DNA of 64,000 nt from Paramecium sonneborni (taxonomy: Eukaryota; Ciliophora; Oligohymenophorea; Peniculida; Parameciidae), in contig CAJJDN010000092.1 of NCBI GenBank assembly GCA_905182985.1, forward strand, positions 46,788 to 110,787. The letters run 5' to 3'. Below, piece after piece: positions 26,881 through 37,324 of the stretch (positions within the stretch are counted from its first letter, which is position 1; the number at the start of each line of letters is the position of its first letter). A model generated the notes under the pieces. That model did not search any database, was not told the origin of the DNA, and saw only the letters and a program-made list of their open reading frames with translations. A program made the translations under genes and the position numbers.

Positions 26881-27603
26881 CAAAAAGAAAAAAAGTATTG
26901 CTGAGATGGATTATTAATAAAATAAAAAATATTGATTTAGCGATCAGAAAAAAATTTGTAGTAGGCTTTTCTTAATAAGTTTAATCTGGATTAAAAAGCA
27001 GTTAGTTGTGAAAGATTTAGACTAATTTTAAAAAAGAATTGTAGAATGACTTATAAAAACCCATTTAAAAAGGATAGGAGAAGTACTAAATTGTGAAATT
27101 TGATTACACCATGTTTTTTTTAACGCTAAATAGAGAACATTTTGAGTTTATATTAATATATGAGACTTCTTTTTGACATACTTACCAGCCTTCTAGATGC
27201 TGGTAACTAAAAAAAGGATGCAAAAATATAAATTTAATCTTCACAACAATAACAGATTTCAATTTTGGGTGCATTAGGAATAAATGGATTTTTGGCTTAT
27301 TAATACGTTTTGGGAACCATTAATTGGTAAATATATGCATTTCATCTAGTATCATTAATAATAATGTAGTGTCATCATTATAAAGAAAGAAATACTATAT
27401 TAATCTTTGATAATAGCCAAAAGCACAAGAGCTTAGTGGTAACAAGAATACTGAATGATACATTCCATAAATTTGTTCCAATTTATTACCCTTAGCTCAA
27501 TCCTTTTGAAAAGATCTGCCATCCATTTGAAGAATTACTTAAATAAAAAAACATTTGTTATCAATGGTAATTTTCAAATAAATAAATATATGAATTTAAT
27601 TGA
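26880..27603 (+). pseudogene. Tc1/mariner/IS630-type transposase relic
   Basis: Three frame-shifted pieces are in the right order for a DDE_3-type transposase. First, ILKKNCRMTYKNPFKKDRR (about 27022-27090) resembles the end of the helix-turn-helix region. Second, FEFILIYETSF (27141-27173) matches the beta-strand carrying the first catalytic Asp, but that position is Tyr here. Third, 27245-27603 contains ISILGALGINGFLAY, then LIFDNSQKHKS (second Asp) and PQLNPFEK (third acidic residue, Glu). TGA stops at 27094 and 27174 and at least two frame changes separate them, so it cannot be active. No terminal inverted repeats were identified. Confidence 0.7.
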
Positions 27604-27900
27604 CTCAAAAAGTTTAAATAGGTAGATATATTCTATCATACTATTTCTTAAAAAGAGATTAAACAAGGAAGTGTTCTGAATTTTATTATTATTTTATTAT
27701 AAGTTTACATTATGATTCGACTCAATAAGTCAAAATACATTTATCAAAACAGAGTAAATCTGTTTTATAAAATTTTTTGATAATACCATTAAATTAATTA
27801 AAATAAATTTTTCTCTTAAAAATTATTAATTACCCTCAAATCTTATCTAAAGAATAAGTTTAAACATCTAAATTTATGCAAAATACCAATAAAATTTATG

Positions 27901-27935
27901 TAAGGAGATATTTAAGTAGTCTCCTTATTTTTTTG
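27901..27935. other. Perfect 8-bp hairpin followed by a T run
   Basis: TAAGGAGA, an 11-nt loop, then TCTCCTTA and a run of T. It looks like a terminator or a Pol III-type 3' end, or a remnant of a mobile-element end; no RNA gene is recognisable upstream. Confidence 0.4.
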
Positions 27936-28529
27936 AAACTTTTCATTTTTTAGAAACACTCAATGTATTATAATAATAATACTTCTGAAAATTTATTTAT
28001 GTAGATAAACTTAATATTCTTCAAATTTTTTGAAGCATCCGAGATATTATTGAAAAAATTCATTTTTTAACGATAAGTATTGGTCCATATTTTAGTTAAA
28101 CAAATGTGGTTTACTATTTCAAGTTTTGAAAATTATTATTTATAACTCATAAAAATTAAAAAAAATTTTAAAATAATAAATAAGATTACCATTATTTTCT
28201 CATCTAAGTCTTGAATTGATTGCTAGTTTACTTCATTATCTTTTAAGTTCAGAATTTGTAAGATAAAATATTAATCTTATACTACTATTGTTATTGAGCA
28301 GATTAATATTTAAAAAATTTCATTATATCAAAATAATAGATATATGATAAATTATTATCTAAATCATAATTAACCATTAAAAATTTTATAAATTTTTTAA
28401 ATATTTTGAGAAAAAAAATAATTTATTTAATGATATAAGAAGTTAGTTCAGCTTTATTTAATTGAAAATTTCTTTATTTAGATACTGGATAGGTGTATAG
28501 AATAGTTGTTGGTAAAGTATGAGTCTTAG

Positions 28530-28880
28530 ATGTCAATATTCATTGGTGTAAAGGCTAACTGGCATCAATTACTGTCTGGAAACATATTCACTGAAACGAG
28601 GGGTAGTTGTATACAAATAGTAATAAAAATAATGATTTTACGATATAGCTCTTTAATATTTTATTTAATGTTTCTGATAATTCTCCTTACATTATTTGTT
28701 GATTAATAATTTGAAAAAGCTTCTTTTTCTTAAAAAATCTTATCAATAAAAAAACAAATATATGATTTTATTATATAATCATTTTAAATTATTTTTAGTT
28801 TAATTATTTAGAGAATTCATTTTTTTAGATAATTTATGTTTCATTTTTTCGGATTAAGATTTAAATTATTAGGCTTTTGA
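28530..28880 (+). other. Doubtful open frame, 116 codons, hydrophobic
   Basis: ATG at 28530 to TGA at 28878. The first 30 residues are of mixed composition (GVKANWHQLLSGNIFTETRG); the rest is hydrophobic with at least one strong membrane segment (SLIFYLMFLIILLTLFV). No family recognised. The more mixed base composition of 28490-28620 sets it apart from its surroundings, but the length is within chance for this code. Confidence 0.2.
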
Positions 28881-29314
28881 TGAATCACTATTCATTTAAT
28901 TTTTTATTAAGTTTCACTAATAAGTTTTTTTTTGACTTTCATGATTATACTGTCTGTTCATTCTTATATTAAAATGGAGGACTTGGTTTATTCTTGTTTT
29001 TCATAAGAATTTATTAATATATCAACCAGATTATGAATAAATTAAATATAATTGGACTTAATTTATATTGATATTTAATGTAAATTATTTATGCAGTTTG
29101 ATTCCAAAATTTATTGACTTTCATAAATATAAAATCCCCTCTTCTAATAATTTTTTTATACAGCTTTCTAATCTACAAATCAATTAATACCAAGCTATCT
29201 CAAGACAAAAAAATCAGTGTTTACTTTTCTTAAATAGACAAAATTCTTATTATTTTCAATATTAAATTTTATTAAAGCATATATATTTCATTTAATATTA
29301 AGTTAATAATAAAT

Positions 29315-31268
29315 ATGTTTAATAATTTTTCAAAAAAGGCACTGAGAATCCTAAAAAAAGTTGATATGTTTTCATAGCCTGTTTTACTATTGATCAAATA
29401 AGAACAGGGACATAAAACATTATTTGGTGCTTGCTTGACTTTGGGATTGATTTCTTTCTTCCTTTATCTACTTATAATAAATCTACTTGATTTAAGGCAA
29501 GGTAAAAACCTAAATTCACTGTCAGCTGAGATTTATCATGCATCACCAAAATAATTCAAAATGAATGAATAAAATTTTACATTAACTTTTGCCCTTTAAT
29601 CGTCCTCTTTCAATACATATATAGATGAATCAATCTATGTTGTGGAAGCAAAAATTTAAACTAAAACCACTAAAATGTATTAAATGAATTCAATTATTAG
29701 TTTAGATAATTAAAAAATTAATGAATGGACTTAGTAAGATCTTCCATTAACAACTTGTGTTCCAGAACTCATTCGATAAGTTGAATTATAAGAATATTTT
29801 TCTCATTTAGATTTACCAACTAATTATTGTATTGATTGGGATAGAATTAAAGAGCTAAATTTAGAAGGCACTTTTGGTTCTCTAGTTTATAGTGCTATTT
29901 TATTAGAATTTAAAATTTGCAATGATTTAACAAAAAAATCAAAAGAATGCAAATCAAAGGATGAAATTAAAAAATAGTTAGAATAGAATTATTTTTCTTT
30001 TTAAATGTCCTCATACGTTGTAGATGTGAAAAATGATAATTACCCTTTTTTATCAAAAGTAGAAGATACTTTCACTACTATATCTAGTAAGATTTTTAAA
30101 GAAATATCTTTTTATATGTAGCCAATTACAGTATTTACAGATGTAGGACTTATAAATGAAGATTACTAAGTTCAAAACACCTTAAGATATAAAAGACATT
30201 CAGAAATGATTGACTTAAATGAGAGTGATTTAATCATGAATGTTGTAATACGATTAGATTAAATTGAATAATAATATTATAGAAACTACACCAAAATTCA
30301 AATAATCATAAGTTAAATGGGCGGACTTTGGCAGGTATTTTTTATTGTTGCTTTTCTTCTTTAGAAACCAATAAATATTCTTTCTTATTATGTTAAAATT
30401 GTAAATTCGTTATTTGAATTCGAGTAAGAGAAAAAACCATTTATAAATAAAAGAAAAAAATATCATAATCCAGAAACACTATAATAAGAATTTTCTACAA
30501 GATAATAATATCAATCTACCAGAGAAGTATCATTTTTTCAGAATAAAAACAAAATACGACAAAGATTAGAATCTATAAAAATAAAGTAGAAACAAATGGA
30601 AGCGATAGATTCTCAAGTTTTAGATCCTTTATCAAAGGAAGAAACTAAGAAACAATTAACAAGAGCTTTATCATTTTCAATTAAATAATATTTTCTTAGC
30701 ATTTCAAAAAAGTTAAAAATGAAATGGACTGATTATTTATATTTCATAAACTGCTTCTCTAAGTAAACTATATATTTCATTTAGTTCCAAAAATTATAAA
30801 GGTTTTTAAATTTAATACTCCTTTAATAAAATAATTAAGTAAATGGATATTTTATATATACTAAAAAAACTGCAGGAAATAGATAAATTGAAAATGATAT
30901 TATTGACAGAATCTTAGATAAAGATATTTGATTATCTGTAAAAACCTACAATTCCGTTAGATACAGATTCAGCATAGTTTAAAATAAATTAAAATTATTA
31001 TTCTATATTAAAACCTATAAAAAGTGATTATTAGAAGGCTATTGATGCTTAAAATGCTTTTAAAGATATTGTTGAAAATTTAGATAATCCTATTAATATT
31101 AAATTAATAAATTCTATAGATTAAACGATAGTAGATTTATTAAAAATGAAAAAAGATAGTTTAGATTAATTATCTTCAGATGATGTCTGTGTTAGCGAAT
31201 AAAGATATGATCGAAATGCAGTGCTTACTATTGATATTAATTAGAGGCATTCTTCATTAGCAAATTGA
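29315..31268 (+). CDS. Ciliate two-segment membrane protein
   Basis: ATG 29315 to TGA 31266-31268 with one 22-nt intron at 30763-30784 (3' of FINCFS), giving 643 residues. Without that splice the frame stops at about 30930; with it the frame opens into a clear C-terminal domain (MDILYILKKLQEIDKLKMIL...). A hydrophobic segment near residues 32-58 (ACLTLGLISFFLYLLIINLL) and another near 335-350 (GGLWQVFFIVAFLLQ) bracket a domain of about 270 residues that probably faces the lumen or outside; the C-terminal 290 residues are charged and probably cytoplasmic. This layout matches a ciliate-expanded family of membrane proteins of unknown function. It is the first intact gene downstream of the STAND gene on the same strand, with no evidence of a functional link. 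Confidence 0.82.
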
Positions 31269-31481
31269 AGACTATAATTAAAAAATTTATTTAGTGATTA
31301 TTTTCAATTCTTTTATCATTTTCCCAGTTTTCTCCATTAAAGGAAAATCAAAAATAAAAATTTAACCCAATAAATATATATAAAAGATTTGATATTACTT
31401 TATTTAAAAAGATGTAAATCGGGTTTGTTAGTTTTTTTTAAAATTTAATAAATTTTCATAATTTAATTAATTTAATAGTTT

Positions 31482-31924
31482 ATGTCAAAAATGATTTATA
31501 AACTTTGCAAAATGACATTTATACAACATAATAGAAAAAGATTATTAATAACTCCATTTTCTTATCTAAACATTTCCTAATAAGTATTTTCCATTAAAAA
31601 GATAATTAGTATTTTTGAAACAAATTGCTTAAAACTAAAACAGGATAAATAGTACCATAAAATAAATTTTCATTAGATAATGCTAAGCAATATTCTGATG
31701 ATAAATTATTTGATAAATTAATTTCTATAGCTGATGCAATAGAAATTGATATCTTCCTAAGAAAATATTGTAAAATTACATCGTTTTATGATCAATAATT
31801 TGATTATATAGAAGAGTTGAGATATTTAACAGCATAGTTATTACAAATGCAATTAAAAGGACTAGTATAAAATAAAAAACAATTAAATTTATAATTAAAT
31901 TCTAATGATAACTAATTTATTTGA
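31482..31924 (+). CDS. Hypothetical protein, 135 aa, uncertain
   Basis: ATG 31482 to TGA 31922-31924 with a proposed 35-nt intron at 31609-31643; exons add up to 135 codons. The second exon looks coding (LDNAKQYSDDKLFDKLISIADAIEIDIFLRKY and FDYIEELRYLTAQLLQMQ), charged and helical. The first exon is weaker and the intron is longer than most here, so the 5' half is doubtful. Further in-frame-like fragments (RLEKLIIKFQNSLDELSQID) continue at 31980-32100 after stops, suggesting that the gene may have been longer and is now broken. No family recognised. It lies about 210 bp after the membrane-protein gene. Confidence 0.35.
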
Positions 31925-32139
31925 ATATCAATAATTAAAGCTTTTTTATGAGGATAGCTATAATTTAAGTATTTGAAATACAATTAGGCTAGAGAAGCTC
32001 ATAATAAAGTTTCAAAATTCATTGGATGAATTATCTTAAATTGATAATAGACATTCTTTAGAAAACTAATAACTACATTTGAATAAATTTTCATAAAATT
32101 CTCAAAATCCAAAATCTTTTTCATCACTTTCTTGAATCA

Positions 32140-32948
32140 TCAAACATTTTACCACTTATACCTTTAAAAACATAATGATCTTCAAATTATTTGACTCTTT
32201 CTTTCATATTTTTACAAATTTATTTGTAATTTTCTCTATTGAAAGTCATTCTACATCACTAAATAATTTGCTTGGTTGTAACTATTAACAATTATTCTTA
32301 TTTATCTTTTTTACCCTATATTCATGTTAATATTTATAAACAATCCCTTTCAAGAATATATTTATCCAAAGCTAATACATTATATATTAAATAATTTATA
32401 TTCTGAATTTTTTTCACTTTTGTCTTTAACATCTAAAATTAGTCCTAAGAATGAGCTTTAATAAGTAATATATAAAACCACAGTACAAAAAAATGGACAT
32501 CAACTTTAATTTACACTTATATTTTTAAATTGATAATAATTTTGGTTACATGAGTAGAATTGCAATAAACAAATTTACTAATAGATGTATAAATCTACAC
32601 TAAATATTCAATAAATTACATTTAATTATAAGAATATATATAAAAATAAAAGTAATAAACCATTATCAATTACAATATTCTTCAAATTTAATCATCCCTC
32701 AGTTTCGCAAAATTTTTGGTAATGGGCTATCTTTCTCAACTCCATTTTGGTGTTTCAGTTGGTATAGTTGTTCAAAAACAGATTTTACTTATCAATCAAT
32801 TTTTTAGGCATGAATGCAAATGCCACTAATAATTACAAAAGCAATGTATAAATTCACTAATTTATTAGTTATCCCAAACCAAAGCCAAACATACATTATT
32901 TATTTGATTTAAATATAAAATGATATTCATTACTCTTCTGTGTTCAAT
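32140..32948. other. Intergenic, no gene supported
   Basis: A/T-rich. A 63-codon frame at 32723-32914 (containing FRHECKCH) is the only open segment of mixed composition, and I do not regard it as supported. Confidence 0.4.
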
Positions 32949-35159
32949 TCAATTATCATAATTATTTTCACCTATCTTTTTCTTCTCTTCAATATCTCTA
33001 TACTCCCATAGACCAATCTTAAAACCTTCATTATTATATAAACCAATTTATATAACTTGTTAACATTCATCAAAGCCATCATCCAACTCTTCCCATTTTC
33101 CAGCTTTAACTCCCTTTTAATTATACGATCCTCCACCACTAAAATTTATTTCTATTCTTAGATAAATTTTACACAAGTTTATATTCTTTGTCATAAAAAG
33201 AACAATATTTAGAATCCCATTGACCAATCTTCATCCCTTTCCAATTGTATTGACCTTCGTAAATGATTTATTTCTCCCAAAAAAAGTGTTCATCCAACTC
33301 AACCCATTTTCCAGTCTTAATTCCTTCTGAATCATAAAATCCACCACCTCAGACATATAACTATAATAAGATAAATTTTACATTGGTTCATAATTTTTGT
33401 AATTTTTAGCACGATAACAAATATCCCATCTATCTACCTTAATACCTTTCTTATTATATCTACCATTCTAAGTGATCTAAGCCTAGAAACAAAATCTTTC
33501 CCACAATTCTACCCACACCCCATTCTTTATTCCCTGTTAATCATAGGATCCACCACCACTAGATATCTTAAACTTTTACAATACTTACATTTTATTCTAT
33601 ACTTCTTCTCCTGGATTACAAAAGTAAATATCCCATTAACCAATTTTTATCCCTCTTACATTATAATCACCTTTATAAATGACTTATTTTTGCCAGTTAA
33701 ACCCATCATCTAACTATAACCAACTCTATATTTTAATTCCCTCTTAATTATAAGATCCATCACCACTAAAACAATATTCTAATCTTAAACAAACTTTACA
33801 TTTATCTGTATTTCTATTCATTATATTGACGATACTGAAAATCCCATTTATCTACCTTTATGCCTTCTTAGCTATATTTTCCATAAGAAATGACCTATGT
33901 ATATTTTTCGAAATTGTCCCACAACTCTATCCATTATCCATTCTTAATTTAATTCTCTTAATCATATAATCCACCACCACTAATAAGTTTAACTTATATA
34001 AATTACATTTTTTTATATTCTTCTTATCCTGGATTACAATACTCAATATTCCATTTACCAATCTTCAAGCCTTTCATATTATATTCACCTTAGTAAATGA
34101 TTTATCTCTCCAATTTAAACTGACTATCCAATTCTACCCATTTCCCAGTTTTAATTCCTTCTTCATTATAAGATCCACCACCTCTAATTTGATAATTACT
34201 GTATTTACATTTATCTATAACCACAATAAAAGGACCATTTTCCACATCTCTTTCCTTTTGAACACTAACCAATTTCTAACACATTTTTTTTACTAAGATA
34301 AAATAAATTATTAATACTCCGAATAGTTATCACATAATTCAATCTAATTACCATCCTATTATCCCCAAATATTGTATTAACAATATCCAATTTCTTATCC
34401 CTTCCAAAAATATTTCCATTTTCTTATTCTATTGCCTTTAACTCCATATTAACCTTCTACTTATAAATGTTTGGCTTATTCTAAATTTTAGATTGAATTA
34501 AATTTTAATTTTTTATTGTCATTTTCTAATACTTCAAAAGAAATAGAGGTTTATTCAGTTTATTATATACTATAAAATAATATGATAACTTACAATTTTT
34601 TTTCAATATTTTCGATAAGATGACAAAATTTATATAGATTATTAACCATTTCTTCTTGAAACCAATTATTCTTAATAAATTAACTGAGCTAAATTCTTTT
34701 TTCCATCTCTTTTTCAAAAATATCTCCATTGATAAAATTTACCAAAAAATCTAATTCAGAATCAGAGCATTCCACTGGGTTCAAATTTGGATGAATCAGT
34801 TAGATAAATTTATGATCTATATTTTTTTCATGTACTTAAATTGCTTAGATGGATTCCTTGATACTAGTTATAATCAAAATTATTTCTTCTTAAATTTTAT
34901 CTAAAAGTTGGAGGGATTATTTAAAAATTTCCTTTGATTAACTTTATTCTAATTAGTGTTTGATATTTAAACTGTTAGATTTTTACAGCACTTTTTCAAC
35001 GAAGTCTTTCAAGAGTAAGAATTATGTCAAGTTTATTTTTTTTTTTTAAATACATTCCATACAGATCTTTCTTTATTTTTAGTTCTGTCCTATATTAATA
35101 CCTCCAATCTGTTGATTAAGATGATCATTACAAGATTAAGATTAATTGCTGAAAATCAT
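32949..35159 (-). CDS. Zinc-finger-like, coiled-coil, MORN-variant repeat protein
   Basis: Minus-strand ATG at 35159 opens a 842-nt first exon. Residues about 10-45 carry a metal-binding pattern (CNDH ... RKICMEC), then about 190 residues of charged coiled-coil, then a lead-in MORN block (VEGQYGVKG...KWKYFWKG). Six full MORN-variant repeats follow, each about 58 residues: SGGGSYxxEGIKxGKWVELxxxF...QVIYxGxYNxxGxKIGxWDI. Each repeat is one exon; introns (25-34 nt) are phase 2, splitting the codon before GGG. TGA is at 32949-32951 after GENNYDN. One boundary is odd: at 33345-33381 the only nearby acceptor leaves one surplus base, so there is a frameshift or an unusual splice. The founder family normally associates with membranes or scaffolds via MORN motifs; function here is unknown. 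Confidence 0.78.
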
Positions 35160-35410
35160 TAAATAATATATTTATTTTATAATTATCTTGAGGTTTAATT
35201 ATATTTAATTAAAAAAAGAAAATCTTTTTCTAAAAATCAATAAACAAATTTTTTAAAACAAGAATAATAATCCCTAAAATAATTAAATCAAAGCTAAAAC
35301 TGTAGAATATTTGAGAGAATTTTAATGGTTTCACTATCAATCATCTTGTTCTAATAAAGTTGTTTATTTTTCAGTATTATTGAAATAATAAAAATTTAAA
35401 TGTATCCAGA

Positions 35411-36205
35411 ATGTCAGAATGTTCTATTCAAAAGAAAATAAATAATCAAAGAATATTGCCTAAATTGGGTTTTCATAAGATAAATTGTTACATTATGCTT
35501 TAGATCAATCCTGAATTAACTGCAATTATATTATATATGATGAACAATTGGTAGAAAGAAAATCATATTTTAAACTAAATTATTCTAAGTAAATCGAATT
35601 TTAAATCATTAAATTCCTATGAAAATTTACAATAAATTTGGTGTGGGGAACCAATTATTAATTTTTCATTTCGAACAGCGAGGCTAAAAGAAAATAAGCA
35701 ATTCATTATGTTTCAGTTTTGGCCATTTCTTTATTCTGCATATGAGAGACAATTGATCAATGTTTTTTAGTTAAGACATTCGGTGAAAAAATTTTAGTTA
35801 TTCTTATATTTAGATCTTTTTAAATCCTATTTTCATGAATATTTTTATTTGATTGAATTTCATTATTAATTGTTTGACTGTTAAGCCACTTAATTTAGAG
35901 TTATTTATCTCTTTAAGCTTAAAGTCTCTCCAGATTTATAATATATATTTTTCTTTATCCATTCTAAATCAGTTAGACCCTAAGTATATTTATTACAATA
36001 AATAATGTTAGTGTTTTTGTTAAATATTCTGATCCTTATTTTTTAAAGCTTAGCCAAGATCTTTAATTATCTGAACTTCTTGTATATACGTTTACTAGAT
36101 CATATTAATGAAAAAATAATAATTATTCTTCCCAAAAAAGTATATATGTAAAATTCTAATGTTTAGAAGTTGCAATAAAATATGCACACATGGCCTTCAT
36201 TATGA
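35411..36205 (+). CDS. Hypothetical open frame, 264 aa
   Basis: ATG 35411 to TGA 36203-36205 without an intron. The first 130 residues look protein-like with mixed composition (for example INPELTAIILYMMNNWQKE, IWCGEPIINFSFRTARLKE, FIMFQFWPFLYSAYERQL). The second half is strongly hydrophobic and Q-rich (LVFLLNILILIF), possibly a membrane segment or merely A/T-rich noise. I recognise no family. A chance open frame of this length is possible with a single stop codon, so confidence is low. It is divergent from the MORN gene that ends at 32949 and starts 252 bp away. Confidence 0.35.
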
Positions 36206-37324
36206 TATGGGTACTATGTTTTTATTGAGAACTCCTTTTCCTGGAGGCTTTTTCTTATTTTAATTTCTGAACTATTCCTTCCTAATTGATAAAATCATGT
36301 CATTTTAAGGTTTTCATTCAAGTAATATTGACTTACATGACTTATAAGTGCTAACCATCTTCAAAAATTTTAAAGAGAGAAATTTTATGAGATGAAATAT
36401 TATATAAAATATTTTTTATTTCAATCAATAAAATCAAGAATTAGTTAAATTAATAAATAGTTCCTGTTTTATATAATTTATTAGGATTTATATCTTATCT
36501 TGCATCGTTAATTAGAAATTAATATTTTAATATAAACTTTATTCTATTTTTTTGCTTTGAAAATTATCGACCCAAAAGATGAATATTTTGATATTAAAAG
36601 AAAAGCCAAAAATTTTCAAGATCTTTTTTTATAAAATCTTTCAAAATAAAAAAATAAAATTTTAAATTTCTTAAAATAGGAGTTTTTATGAGTAAAAAGT
36701 TATCAATATTTGAAATTATTCAAAATATCTTTAAATTGAATAAATTTCTGCAGTCAAATTGATCAATTTAAACATAAATAATCTTATTCCGTGTTTATAA
36801 TTTTGTTTTTGTTCATTTTATAATTGCATGTTTTTTTAAAAAGACTTTTTTGATAATTTATTTGAGAACGATATGGCATTCTTGTAACCTCTCTTTATTA
36901 GATTAAAAAAATAAAACTATTTGATTCAATCAGTTTACTCTTTTCCTCTTTTAATTTATAAATTAGTTCGGAGATCTTTTTCATTAATGAATTAATTGAT
37001 CAACAAACTAAAATTCTTTTAAAAAACAAATATGCCATTTGAAACTTATGATTTTTTAGATTAGAAGATTAACAGCAGCTTAGCATAAAATTAAAAATTA
37101 GATACGGTGATTCATAAAAAATAAAAAAAATCCTTAAGATAATACATTTCATAAAAAAAAAAATAGAAGTAAGTAGAAAGTAAAACTACCAAAAAAGAAA
37201 TTTAAAAAAATTACTTAAATAAAGCCTCAAATTTACCTTAAAGAATAAAAAGAATAATGGAAATAAAATTATCAAATTAAATTATGAACAACATAAAAAT
37301 GTTTGGTTTATTATTATCGAATAT
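36206..37324. other. Intergenic, no gene seen
   Basis: A/T-rich sequence with stops in all frames; nothing recognised. It forms the 3' flank of both the open frame at 35.4 kb and the large MORN gene. Confidence 0.45.

Larger units (their letters stand above)
27604..29314. other. Intergenic region with a hairpin and a doubtful open frame
   Basis: Apart from the hairpin at 27901 and the open frame at 28530-28880 (listed separately) I see no gene. Around 28970-29010 a short reading QNGGLGLFLFFI resembles the second membrane segment of the neighbouring gene at 29.3 kb, so a worn paralogue may be buried here. Confidence 0.4.

Noticed and set aside
27182..27206. 8-bp hairpin TTACCAGC/GCTGGTAA
   Set aside because: It lies inside the transposase coding relic and is probably fortuitous.
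32723..32914. 63-codon ORF with FRHECKCH
   Set aside because: Short, no neighbouring exon and no family; Cys/His spacing does not fit a known finger.
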